DNA from: an uncultured Bacteroidota bacterium
Lineage (GTDB): Bacteria; Bacteroidota; Bacteroidia; 2-12-FULL-35-15
Assembly (NCBI GenBank): GCA_903911435.1
Contig: CAIWDF010000049.1
Location: 1 to 32,674 of the forward strand
Reading direction: 5' to 3'
Length of the DNA stretch: 32,674 nucleotides
Part shown: positions 1-7,517 of the stretch, piece by piece
Numbering within the stretch: position 1 is the stretch's first letter
Layout of the letters: every line of letters begins with the position of its first letter
Translations under genes and position numbers: made by a program
Notes under the pieces: model-generated
The model's input: only the letters and a program-made list of their open reading frames with translations
The model's database searches: none
Told to the model about the DNA's origin: nothing

Positions 1-1
1 A

Positions 2-994
2 CTTGTAAGTTTAAAAGACGAACTTGAATTTCAAATGAAAAGAGCTAAAAGTTTTGACATAGCTACTGCATTTATCTCAAATGAAGCCATTGAACTAATC
101 AATATATTTCTCAACGAGAACAAAACACGACTACGTATGGGAAGATTAATTACGGGCTTTTATAATTGCTTTAATTCACAAGAAGTTTTAATTAAACTAC
201 AAGAATTAGCAAAGCATTCTAAAGGAAGACTATTGGTACATATTTCAAGAAATGAATGGTTCCATTGGAAATACTATAACTTTGAAACGAATAACCAAGA
301 CATATCGTTTATTGGCTCTGCAAATTTCACAGGCGCGGGAATGAATGACAAAGGAGAATTAGTATTGAAACTTTCATTAAATAATAGAGACAAATCTGAT
401 AGAAAAAACATTAAAGATTTATTCAAAAAAGAATTTGAAAATTCAGTTGATATTACAAAAATTCCATTAGAGGATTATGAACAATCTGAATCGGCTAAAA
501 CAAACAGCAAAGGATTACCCCCTTCCATTCGTAATATTTTGTTATCACAAGAAAAAACAAAACCAAATAAAAAAGCTAAAACACAAATTCTAGTTATAAA
601 GATTGATGGTTATATATCTAACAAAACAGAAAAGATTATACAAGAAAAAAAATCTGAATGGTATAAAAATAAATGGGATTATTTCTGTTGTGAGGGACAA
701 TCAGATTATGATGCCTCTTTAAAAATAGAACGCATTTTTATAATTTGGTGCTTCAATAGAAAATATTCATTTAGTATAGTAGAAGTTATTGGCAATTGTC
801 AAATAAGAACACCAGATGGTAATCATTTCATTGCTTATAAAGTCATTAAAAACATAAACAAGGAAAGCATAACTCTGAAGGCTAAATTAGAAGGATTAGG
901 ATTAAGGTATCATACTCATAAAAAGTTTAAAGAAAAAACTTTAAGAAACAGAAAAACAGAACAATTATTATCATTATTCCCTTGTAGAAAATAA
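2..994 (+). CDS. PLD-like (HKD) nuclease-type protein, 5' end outside the window
   Basis: The reading frame is open from base 2, so the first ATG (35) is probably internal and the true N-terminus lies outside the window. Numbering from that ATG, residues 5-115 resemble a phospholipase D-like domain of the nuclease type: a 'KSFDIATAFIS' strand, an H77-x-K79 pair, then GSAN at 94-97 with a following acidic residue E108. One HKD half-motif suggests that two subunits form the active site, as in related nucleases and restriction enzymes (family knowledge). The Asp normally four residues after the Lys is not obvious. Residues about 185-319 form a Lys-rich C-terminal region I do not recognise. The gene is AT-rich compared with the core genes to its right. 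A restriction or defence role is plausible but only inferred. Confidence 0.6.
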   Translation, partial: LVSLKDELEFQMKRAKSFDIATAFISNEAIELINIFLNENKTRLRMGRLITGFYNCFNSQEVLIKLQELAKHSKGRLLVHISRNEWFHWKYYNFETNNQDISFIGSANFTGAGMNDKGELVLKLSLNNRDKSDRKNIKDLFKKEFENSVDITKIPLEDYEQSESAKTNSKGLPPSIRNILLSQEKTKPNKKAKTQILVIKIDGYISNKTEKIIQEKKSEWYKNKWDYFCCEGQSDYDASLKIERIFIIWCFNRKYSFSIVEVIGNCQIRTPDGNHFIAYKVIKNINKESITLKAKLEGLGLRYHTHKKFKEKTLRNRKTEQLLSLFPCRK

Positions 995-1006
995 ATAAAT
1001 AAAAAC

Positions 1007-1270
1007 ATGAAAAACAATAGTGAAGAAGTAGAACTGAATACTTGCGGTAAGTGTTCAAAAATAATTCCATTTGGACAGAAATACTTTTCAATTGTAAAAT
1101 CATTTGAGCAGTATGTTAGGGAAACCCCAACCAGTGAAGCAGAAATTGAAGTTGATGAAGCAATTGAAGTTGTTGCTCTTTGCGAAGATTGTGGAATATG
1201 CTTTAACGAAGAAAACTTGGCAGCAATCCTAAAAGCCCTACCAATTAGAGGACAGGAAGGTAGAAACTAA
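1007..1270 (+). CDS. small Cys-rich protein, possible zinc ribbon
   Basis: This 87-residue protein starts 12 nt after the PLD-like gene and so is probably co-transcribed with it. It has a CxxC pair (C13, C16) near the N-terminus and a second cluster (C59, C62, C65) near the C-terminus, separated by an acidic stretch. This spacing suggests a single structural zinc site. There is no signal peptide, so it is probably cytoplasmic. I do not recognise the family. It could be an adaptor or regulator of the neighbouring nuclease-like protein, but only its position suggests that. Confidence 0.6.
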   Translation: MKNNSEEVELNTCGKCSKIIPFGQKYFSIVKSFEQYVRETPTSEAEIEVDEAIEVVALCEDCGICFNEENLAAILKALPIRGQEGRN

Positions 1271-1312
1271 CGCAACACAATATTGTTTCTTGACAGTTTG
1301 AAATAAATTCAT

Positions 1313-1954
1313 ATGAAAAAAACAGCATTAATATTAATAACAAACATCTGCATTTATTTAAGTGCGAATTCTCAAACTACATATACTAAAGAAAGCGATG
1401 TATATAATTGTAATAAAATTATCTTCTATGGTTATGACTTTTCTGATTTTCAACTTTCAGATGCGAAAAGAATGGGGCAAGACATAAGGAAGTTTATCCT
1501 CTATTTAGATGCAGAGTTTTTTCCAGAGCACTTACCCGAAAAAAAACTACAGAAATGGTTGGAAAAGGATTATATCATTTACAACTTTAATCCTACAATT
1601 CAGTTTAATAAAAAAATTACAAATGATGGAATTAGTTCTGCATTTATTCATAAAATTAGCAAAGACACTTTACAATCATTTATAAATCGCTATTCAATAA
1701 CAGAAAAAGAAGGAATAGGATATGTAATAATTTATGAATGTTTTGATAAAGAAACTAAAAGTGCCTCCGCATACTCTGTGTTTTTTGACATTGCAACAAA
1801 GAAAATTTTATTAACTGATTATGTTAGCAAGTATGACAATAACGGCTTCAATAGAATTAGGGATTGGGAACCTCTTTCATTTAAAGTTATTTACCTATTA
1901 AGTGAAAAATATTTAGACAGAGTAGAAGCAATTAACAAAGGAACAAAACACTAA
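1313..1954 (+). CDS. hypothetical exported protein
   Basis: The 213-residue protein begins with a typical Sec signal peptide: MKK, a hydrophobic core to about residue 17, and a likely cleavage near SANSQ. The mature part is rich in aromatic and charged residues, with no repeat or catalytic motif I can name. It lies 42 nt after the Cys-rich gene in the same direction and shares the AT-rich base composition of this edge. It may belong to the same accessory unit or be independent. No function is assigned. Confidence 0.6.
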   Translation: MKKTALILITNICIYLSANSQTTYTKESDVYNCNKIIFYGYDFSDFQLSDAKRMGQDIRKFILYLDAEFFPEHLPEKKLQKWLEKDYIIYNFNPTIQFNKKITNDGISSAFIHKISKDTLQSFINRYSITEKEGIGYVIIYECFDKETKSASAYSVFFDIATKKILLTDYVSKYDNNGFNRIRDWEPLSFKVIYLLSEKYLDRVEAINKGTKH

Positions 1955-2013
1955 CACGACCTGAAACCAGCGACACGAAAGAAAAACATCTGATAACAAG
2001 AACTGTGGTAAAA

Positions 2014-2160
2014 AGCCCGTGGCTACCAGCTGACGCACGAACTCGCTCAAACAGCTACGGGCTGTTTGCCGCCCTAAAGGGGTTTAGGAGGATGGTGGGG
2101 ATTTGATTTACCACGGGTTAAAACCCGTGGCTACAAACATAACACCCCTGACGGGGTTAA
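2014..2160. repeat. cluster of REP-like palindromes
   Basis: Three GC-rich hairpins occur close together in an otherwise AT-rich region. AAACAGC/GCTGTTT is at 2049-2055 and 2061-2067. CCACGGGTT/AACCCGTGG is at 2111-2119 and 2122-2130 with a 2-nt centre. ACCCC/GGGGT is at 2144-2148 and 2153-2157. The word CCCGTGGCTAC also appears at 2016-2026 and again at 2124-2134. The layout fits REP-type intergenic repeats, which in Bacteroidota can be linked to REP-associated tyrosine transposases. No such transposase is present in the window. Confidence 0.6.
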
Positions 2161-2167
2161 CTGGAAG

Positions 2168-2195
2168 AAGCTCTGAACAGAAATGTGAGGGGCTT
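2168..2195 (+). repeat. hairpin repeat, copy 1
   Basis: AAGCTCT (2168-2174) can pair with GGGGCTT (2189-2195), using two G-U pairs, around a 14-nt loop. The 18 bases at 2178-2195, covering most of the loop and the 3' arm, are identical to bases 2563-2580 downstream. The copy here has no long T run, so terminator function is doubtful. Confidence 0.6.
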
Positions 2196-2254
2196 GTTTT
2201 GGAAAAAATACCATAATTTGAAACGTTCAATAATTTTTTTTCTGTACTTTTTTG

Positions 2255-2262
2255 TATATTTG
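2255..2262 (+). promoter_or_regulatory. -7 promoter box of the small basic gene
   Basis: TATATTTG matches the Bacteroidota -7 consensus TAnnTTTG and ends 4 nt before the ATG at 2267. I see no clear -33 TTTG at the usual 17-21 nt distance. If used, the mRNA would be leaderless or nearly so. Confidence 0.5.
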
Positions 2263-2266
2263 CAAT

Positions 2267-2443
2267 ATGAAAAGGGATAAAAAAATACATCTTGATTTTG
2301 TAATAAATAGCAGACCTTTGACCAAAGAAGAGGAAATTAGTATTAGCGAATACATCCGTGCATACAAAGCAAAACATAGTCATAAAAAAGGTGCAAGTAA
2401 GCGTGTAGTAAAGTCGACAGCAAAGAAGAAAGCTGTTGCCTAA
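2267..2443 (+). CDS. small basic hypothetical protein (58 aa)
   Basis: The start is taken as ATG 2267 because it directly follows a -7 box. An upstream in-frame TTG at 2252 overlaps the promoter and is unlikely. The protein has an N-terminal half reading 'LDFVINSRPLTKEEEISISEYIRAY' in overlapping pieces, which looks like a short beta strand followed by an acidic helix. Its tail is rich in Lys, Arg, Ser and Ala, like a nucleic-acid-binding extension. No membrane segment or signal peptide is visible. The gene sits between two copies of a hairpin repeat. It resembles other short Bacteroidota hypotheticals, but I cannot name a function. Confidence 0.6.
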   Translation: MKRDKKIHLDFVINSRPLTKEEEISISEYIRAYKAKHSHKKGASKRVVKSTAKKKAVA

Positions 2444-2550
2444 CAGAAGCCATTTTACTTTGCGGGAAGACCGCATAGAAGCTAACAATAAGCAATTGTT
2501 GCACAACCTTCATTTTTGCAACAATAATAAAACAGAAACATTGAAGAATT

Positions 2551-2586
2551 AAGAGCCCTAAGCAGAAATGTGAGGGGCTTTTTTTT
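2551..2586 (+). terminator. Rho-independent terminator, hairpin repeat copy 2
   Basis: AAGAGCCC (2551-2558) pairs with GGGCTTTT (2575-2582) through one G-U pair, and the T run continues to 2586. It lies about 110 nt after the small basic gene. Its loop and 3' arm share 18 identical bases with the hairpin upstream of that gene. Confidence 0.7.
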
Positions 2587-2743
2587 ATGTGTATACGTGA
2601 AGATTACGAAGAGTGATGCGCTGAATAAATGCACCTGATAGAAGCGAAAAGCCCGAAGCGGGTGAGCCTGTGCGTTGGGCGGACTTGTAGCGGATAGCAG
2701 GAAGGAGGGAAACGAAGAGTGATGAACTGCCTGCCATAATTTA

Positions 2744-2778
2744 GTTGTTGGTTGTTAGTTGTTAGTTGTTGGTTGTTG
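2744..2778. repeat. heptad tandem repeat (GTTGTTR)x5
   Basis: Five uninterrupted 7-bp units of GTTGTTG or GTTGTTA run head to tail. Nearby sequence also repeats itself: ACGAAGAGTGATG occurs near 2608 and 2714, and GAAGTGTCGGGA near 2803 and 2823. Together they suggest a region that expands and decays by slippage or recombination. No gene is seen here. Confidence 0.85.
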
Positions 2779-2908
2779 GGAACTTTACGAAATACGAATC
2801 CCGAAGTGTCGGGACAGGTACAGAAGTGTCGGGAGTGGCAACTTTAATCTTTTCAAATTATTTGTTAAAAACCCAAAACCGAATTAAATTTTATTTTATC
2901 TTTGTCGT

Positions 2909-2986
2909 GTTACATTTAATCTTGGTAGTTTTTATGTAATAAATGAAAATTCGAAGCCCTATCCTAAACCGGTAGGGCTTTTTTTC
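2909..2986 (+). ncRNA. candidate small transcript with a 10-codon ORF
   Basis: A TATCTTTG -7 box (2897-2904) is followed about 50 nt later by a strong terminator (2954-2985), which delimits a transcript of roughly 75-80 nt. Inside it, ATG 2943 opens a 10-codon frame (MKIRSPILNR) whose stop TAG lies at 2973-2975, in the 3' arm of the terminator stem. No larger gene is available to account for the terminator. It could be an sRNA, a tiny peptide gene, or the remains of a degraded gene. The -33 element is not evident. Confidence 0.35.
2954..2985 (+). terminator. Rho-independent terminator
   Basis: AAGCCCTA (2954-2961) and TAGGGCTT (2973-2980) form a perfect 8-bp stem with an 11-nt loop. T residues continue to 2985. 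It points to the right and has no annotated gene directly upstream. Confidence 0.8.
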
Positions 2987-3040
2987 TACCACCCTCACTT
3001 CAATTCTTAATTGTGAATTATGAATTCTACATTCCCATAC

Positions 3041-3054
3041 GACAAAATTTTGTC
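3041..3054. other. 14-bp perfect palindrome upstream of the T9SS cargo gene
   Basis: GACAAAATTTTGTC is an exact inverted repeat 60 nt before the ATG at 3114. It could be an operator for a dimeric regulator. No regulator gene is adjacent and a chance origin is possible. Confidence 0.3.
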
Positions 3055-3113
3055 AAAATATTTCTCCATCTCAATTATTAATCACACTTTTGAATATTCA
3101 AATTTATGAAGCA

Positions 3114-3977
3114 ATGAAAAAACTAATTTGTCTAAGCATCTTTGCCTATCTATTGGCCACATCGGTTGCTTTCGCCAAATCTGCCAATGCCTTAGTATTC
3201 CTAGTAGATAGCACCGCCTGCGATAGCCTACAAACCACCTTTACGGGTGGCAATAGCCAAAAAGGAAACATGTTTGATGTATCGAATATTTACAGCAACG
3301 GGGGAATCACGGTTAGAGGTTTCGATGTAAACCTCACCGGCACTTGTGGCTTCGATATTTTTTATCGTCCTGGCTCTTATGTGAATTTCGAAAACTCTTC
3401 GGTAGGTTGGATACAAGTGGCGCATTACGATACGTTGCATGCTCATGCAGCTGGCACAGCCACACCGGTATTGCTTACCAATCCGGTAACCATACCTGCT
3501 TCGACCACTTATGCATTTTATTTAACCACCAATAATTCGACCACCGCCAATGTGAAATACACTGTTGGAACTAGTGCAGGTAGCCCACTTGCAACTGATG
3601 GCAAAATATTTATCCTCGAAGGATGTGGCATTAAATATCCATTTTCGGGCACACCGTACACCCCCCGAGACTTTAATGGTCGGCTTTTGTACTGTTATAC
3701 CCCTGTAGGGATTGACGAACTAGCATCATCAAAAATAACCACCACGGTAGCACCCAATCCTTTTCAATCTGACGCTATGGTGAGCATACAAGGCTACACT
3801 CCACATAATAGCACCCTCATCATCACCGATATATTGGGCAACCGAGTGAACGAACTAAAAAACATCAACACGCCACAAGTATCCATCGACAAAGGCAAGC
3901 TAAGCAACGGAATGTACTATTATCAACTGTTGAATGGCAGCCAACTGTTGAGCACTGGGAAAATAATAATAGAGTAA
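3114..3977 (+). CDS. secreted protein with type IX secretion C-terminal sorting domain
   Basis: The ATG at 3114 is preferred because the signal peptide (MKKLICLSIFAYLLA, cleavage near VAFA-KS) starts there. An in-frame TTG at 3090 would add eight residues before it. The mature protein is Thr/Ser/Asn/Gly-rich and beta-strand-like, with a few Cys. The last 75 or so residues are a type A T9SS sorting domain: 'APNPF' followed by the 'LIITDILGNRV' strand, 'LSNGMYYYQL' and a terminal 'GKIIIE'. It is therefore predicted to cross the outer membrane through T9SS and be surface-attached or released. The N-terminal region has no enzyme motif I can identify. Confidence 0.85.
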   Translation: MKKLICLSIFAYLLATSVAFAKSANALVFLVDSTACDSLQTTFTGGNSQKGNMFDVSNIYSNGGITVRGFDVNLTGTCGFDIFYRPGSYVNFENSSVGWIQVAHYDTLHAHAAGTATPVLLTNPVTIPASTTYAFYLTTNNSTTANVKYTVGTSAGSPLATDGKIFILEGCGIKYPFSGTPYTPRDFNGRLLYCYTPVGIDELASSKITTTVAPNPFQSDAMVSIQGYTPHNSTLIITDILGNRVNELKNINTPQVSIDKGKLSNGMYYYQLLNGSQLLSTGKIIIE

Positions 3978-4026
3978 GAAATTACAAATGCAAATTTCTT
4001 TTGAATTTAAAATAAACGAAAACACA

Positions 4027-5262
4027 ATGAACCATACGGTAACCGAACGATTTTTGAAATATGTGAAAATAGATACCCAAAGTGATGCCTCATCGCCTAC
4101 TTGTCCGAGTACTGAAAAACAAAAGGACTTAGCGAGAGTATTGGTGCAAGAACTTTTGGAAATGGGAATAAAAGATGCTCACATGGACGACAACGGTTAT
4201 GTTTACGGCACTTTGGAAAGCAATACTCAAAAAACAGTTCCAGTAATTTGTTTCTGCTCCCACATGGATACTTCACCCGATTGTTCGGGCAAGAATGTGA
4301 ATCCGCAGATACATAGCAACTATGATGGAAAAGACATCACCCTAATCAACGACCCAACACAAATCATAAAAGTAGCCAACCATCCATCGTTGTTGAAACA
4401 AATAGGCAACGACATCATCACTACTGATGGCACCACCCTGCTAGGAGCCGATAACAAGGCTGGTGTAGCCGAAATAATGGATGCCATGCATCAACTCATT
4501 AATCATCCTGAGCGCAAACATGGTACTATAAAAGTGCTTTTTACGCCTGATGAAGAAATAGGAAGAGGAGCCGACAAGGCTGATTTGGCAAAGCTTGGCG
4601 CTGATTATGGATATACCATAGATGGTGAAGAACTAGGACATATTGAAAACGAAACTTTTTCGGCTGATGGGGTAACCATCAATATTCATGGGGTAAGCAC
4701 ACATCCTGGTTTTGCAAAAAACAAAATGGAGAGTGCTATTAAAATAGCTTCAGAAATAGTTGCAGCTTTGCCCGATGACGAAATGAGTCCTGAAAGCACC
4801 GAAAAGAAACAACCCTTTGTACATCCAGTAAGCATTACGGGTGCTGTGGAAGAAGCCAGCATACAGTTTATCATTCGTGCTTTTGAAGAAGAAGATTTAA
4901 AAAAACAAGAAGACTTTTTGAAACAATTGGCCGACCTCATCATCAAAGGCTATCCACATTCTACTTACGATTTCATTGTTAAAAATCAATATCGAAACAT
5001 GAGACAAGTGTTGGACCGCAATCCCGAAATAGTGGAGAATGCCATGGAAGCTGTGCGCAGAGCAGGTGTAGAACCTGTACTGTCGAGCATACGAGGTGGC
5101 ACCGATGGTTCGCGTTTTTCGTACATGGGTTTGCCTTGCCCTAATATTTTTGCAGGCGAACATGCATTTCACTCGAAGCACGAATGGGTTTCGGTACAAG
5201 ACATGGAAAAAGCAGTGAACACAATTGTAAATCTCGCAATGGTTTGGGAAGAGCGAAGTTAA
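4027..5262 (+). CDS. pepT: peptidase T (tripeptide aminopeptidase, M20B)
   Basis: Peptidase T removes N-terminal residues from tripeptides in the cytoplasm using two zinc ions. The 411-residue protein has the family landmarks: H79-x-D81 in 'SHMDTSPD', metal ligand D142 in 'LLGADNKAG', the catalytic and metal pair E176-E177 in 'FTPDEEIGRG', the 'IDGEELG' segment near 198, and a C-terminal His in 'GEHAFHSKHEW'. The length matches the family. The start at 4027 (MNHTVTERFLKYVKIDTQ) aligns with known PepT N-termini; the ATG at 3988 would add 13 unrelated residues. The 3' end of this gene carries the promoter of bshC. Confidence 0.93.
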   Translation: MNHTVTERFLKYVKIDTQSDASSPTCPSTEKQKDLARVLVQELLEMGIKDAHMDDNGYVYGTLESNTQKTVPVICFCSHMDTSPDCSGKNVNPQIHSNYDGKDITLINDPTQIIKVANHPSLLKQIGNDIITTDGTTLLGADNKAGVAEIMDAMHQLINHPERKHGTIKVLFTPDEEIGRGADKADLAKLGADYGYTIDGEELGHIENETFSADGVTINIHGVSTHPGFAKNKMESAIKIASEIVAALPDDEMSPESTEKKQPFVHPVSITGAVEEASIQFIIRAFEEEDLKKQEDFLKQLADLIIKGYPHSTYDFIVKNQYRNMRQVLDRNPEIVENAMEAVRRAGVEPVLSSIRGGTDGSRFSYMGLPCPNIFAGEHAFHSKHEWVSVQDMEKAVNTIVNLAMVWEERS

Positions 5263-5274
5263 TAACTACCTTTG
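5243..5274 (+). promoter_or_regulatory. consensus promoter of bshC
   Basis: TTTG (5243-5246), a 20-nt spacer and TACCTTTG (5267-5274) match the Bacteroidota vegetative promoter. The -33 element lies in the last codons of pepT. The -7 box ends 6 nt before the bshC ATG. Confidence 0.7.
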
Positions 5275-5280
5275 CCACCG

Positions 5281-6822
5281 ATGTCTTTCGTTAAATCCAC
5301 CGTTTCATTATCCGATACCAAGCAATTCTCCAAATTGATCATCAACTATATCAATGGGGATGAATCGTTGCGCAAGTTTTATACCTATACTCCTCATATC
5401 GCCTCGTTTCAGCAGGCTATAGAAGATAAATCGAAAGAGGGCATCAATCGAAAGGTATTGGTAGAGGCTTTGCACAAGCAATACTTACAATCGGGCATAC
5501 AAGATAAATCGTCAACCATCAATTTGCTGTTGAGTGAAAAAACATTTACCGTTTGCACCGGCCACCAACTTTGCCTATTCACCGGTCCGCTTTATTTCAT
5601 TTATAAAATCATCACCACCATCAATCTTGCCGAGGAGTTGAAGAAAACTTATCCAGCGTATGAGTTTGTGCCTGTTTATTGGATGGCTAGCGAAGACCAC
5701 GATTTTGAAGAAATAAGTAGTATTAACATTTTCAACAAACAAATTACTTGGAATCTTCCTTCGGCCAAAGGTGGTGTTGGGCGTTTATCAACCGAATCGC
5801 TAGCACCTTTGCTTGACGAATTGAAACTTATACTTGGCGACACACCCAATGCAACGGAATTAATAGCACTTTTCACCAATTCATATCTAGGCCAGAAAAA
5901 CCTTGCTGATGCAACTCGTGTATTGGTACACCATCTTTTTGAGGCTTATCCCTTAATTGTTTTAGATGCAGATGATGCGAATTTGAAAAACGAATTTCTG
6001 CACATCATTAAAGACGATATTGAACATCAAACCAATTTCCGTCTTGTGAACCAATCGATAGAAGCATTGAAAAAAGAGGGATTCAGCGCACAGGTAAATC
6101 CTCGCGAGATTAATGTGTTTCGAATGAGTAATGATAATCGTACACGGATAGAATCGTCAACAGAAGAAAATCTAAATCTTCGTGCTGAGGAATACAGCCC
6201 GAATGTGGTATTACGCCCACTCTACCAACAAAAGATATTGCCTAATTTGGCTTATGTAGGAGGGCCAGGAGAGATTGCATATTGGCTCGAATACAAGTCC
6301 ATGTTCGACCATCATCGCATACTTTTCCCTGTTTTAATTCCACGCAACTTCGCTTTGATGTTGGAAGAAAAACCAATGAATCAGTTTTACAAACTTGGTT
6401 TCGAAACCAAAGATTTGTTTAAAGAAATTGACGAACTGATAAAAGAATTCATAACAAAAATTACAAGTGACGACATCAGCCTGAAATTGGAAGAAGATAA
6501 AATAATGGTGACTTATCAAGACATCATTTCGAAAGTAACAAAAATAGACACTACCCTAAAAGGCGCTGTGGAAGCAGAAATGCAGAAGGCAATCAATAGT
6601 TTTAAATTAATAGAAAGCAAATTGATAAAAGCTGAGAAGCAAAAACAAGAAATAAATTTGAACCAACTAAAGAAAGTAAAAGAGAAGTTTTTTCCTGCTG
6701 GAAATTTGCAAGAACGACACGATAACTTTATCCCCTTTTATTTAAAATCAGGCAAAAACTTAATCACCGATTTGAAAGAAACATTTAATCCTTTTGAATT
6801 TAAAATGTATTTATTGGAATAA
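5281..6822 (+). CDS. bshC: bacillithiol biosynthesis cysteine-adding enzyme BshC
   Basis: BshC is the putative last enzyme of bacillithiol synthesis, joining cysteine to glucosaminyl-malate. The protein has 513 residues, typical of the family. Family segments include 'CTGHQLCLFTGPLYFIYK', the nucleotide-binding-like 'VPVYWMASEDHDFEE', a central 'PNLAYVGGPGEIAYW' motif, and a long charged coiled-coil-like region in the C-terminal third. The start is ATG 5281. The in-frame TTG at 5272 is part of the promoter -7 box, so it is not a credible start. The stop codon directly abuts the queE ATG, so the two genes are probably co-transcribed. bshA and bshB are not in the window. Confidence 0.92.
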   Translation: MSFVKSTVSLSDTKQFSKLIINYINGDESLRKFYTYTPHIASFQQAIEDKSKEGINRKVLVEALHKQYLQSGIQDKSSTINLLLSEKTFTVCTGHQLCLFTGPLYFIYKIITTINLAEELKKTYPAYEFVPVYWMASEDHDFEEISSINIFNKQITWNLPSAKGGVGRLSTESLAPLLDELKLILGDTPNATELIALFTNSYLGQKNLADATRVLVHHLFEAYPLIVLDADDANLKNEFLHIIKDDIEHQTNFRLVNQSIEALKKEGFSAQVNPREINVFRMSNDNRTRIESSTEENLNLRAEEYSPNVVLRPLYQQKILPNLAYVGGPGEIAYWLEYKSMFDHHRILFPVLIPRNFALMLEEKPMNQFYKLGFETKDLFKEIDELIKEFITKITSDDISLKLEEDKIMVTYQDIISKVTKIDTTLKGAVEAEMQKAINSFKLIESKLIKAEKQKQEINLNQLKKVKEKFFPAGNLQERHDNFIPFYLKSGKNLITDLKETFNPFEFKMYLLE

Positions 6823-7461
6823 ATGGAACTTCAGGAAACACAAAAAACATTATTAGAACAAGGTGCTGAACTGCCTTTAATGGAAGAGTTCTACACCATT
6901 CAAGGTGAAGGATACCATTCGGGCAAAGCGGCCTATTTTATTCGATTAGGCGGTTGTGATGTTGGTTGCCATTGGTGTGATGTAAAAGAAAGTTGGGATG
7001 CATCGTTGCATCCGCTCACTCGCACCGACTTAATTATAGAGCATGCATTTCCTTTTCCAGGCAAGGCGGTAGTAGTAACAGGAGGTGAACCTTCGATGTA
7101 CAACCTCGAATACCTAACAAAACAGTTGAAGTTGCAAGGAATTCAAACTTTTATTGAAACTTCAGGAGCTTATCATTTGACTGGAAATTGGGATTGGATT
7201 TGCCTTTCACCTAAAAAGACTAGCTCTCCATTAATTGAAAATTTGAGGAACGCGAGTGAACTAAAAGTGATTGTTTACAACAAAAGTGATTTTGAATGGG
7301 CCGAAAAAAATGCAGAAACTGTCTCATCCAACTGCAAACTGTTTCTTCAACCCGAATGGAGTAAAGCCAAAGAAATGATGCCTCAAATAGTAGATTATGT
7401 GATGGCGAATCCGAAATGGAATGTATCGTTACAAACCCATAAATACATGAACATTCCTTAA
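6823..7461 (+). CDS. queE: 7-carboxy-7-deazaguanine synthase QueE
   Basis: QueE is a radical SAM enzyme that converts 6-carboxy-tetrahydropterin to 7-carboxy-7-deazaguanine in the queuosine and preQ0 pathway. The 212-residue protein carries the cluster motif C45-x3-C49-x2-C52 in 'GGCDVGCHWCDVK', the 'FYTIQGEG' substrate loop at 23-30, and the SAM-binding 'VVTGGEP'. The short form with the CX3CX2C spacing is the expected one. Its ATG follows the bshC stop with no gap. No other queuosine genes are nearby, so the pairing with bshC looks like an operon of convenience. Confidence 0.93.
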   Translation: MELQETQKTLLEQGAELPLMEEFYTIQGEGYHSGKAAYFIRLGGCDVGCHWCDVKESWDASLHPLTRTDLIIEHAFPFPGKAVVVTGGEPSMYNLEYLTKQLKLQGIQTFIETSGAYHLTGNWDWICLSPKKTSSPLIENLRNASELKVIVYNKSDFEWAEKNAETVSSNCKLFLQPEWSKAKEMMPQIVDYVMANPKWNVSLQTHKYMNIP

Positions 7462-7517
7462 AGGAACAATAATTGGTAATAAAAATTTGGAATACTATTG
7501 AAACAAGATTATCGCAA

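Noticed and set aside
2108-2506. 132-codon frame on the minus strand over the REP cluster and the small basic gene
   Set aside because: It runs across palindromes and antisense to the better-supported gene at 2267, and its product is Cys/Phe-rich with no family likeness.
2744-2778. CRISPR-like array
   Set aside because: The units are 7 bp, contiguous and without spacers; there are no cas genes.
4897-5199. 100-codon minus-strand frame inside pepT, and similar frames inside the PorE-like gene, dnaA and lolD
   Set aside because: They are antisense or out of frame to genes with clear family motifs, and none shows a motif of its own.
5272-5280. TTG start for bshC three codons upstream of the ATG
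   Set aside because: The TTG is part of the TACCTTTG promoter box. The same reasoning removes TTG 11300 for the glycosyltransferase and the upstream starts at 2252 and 25422.
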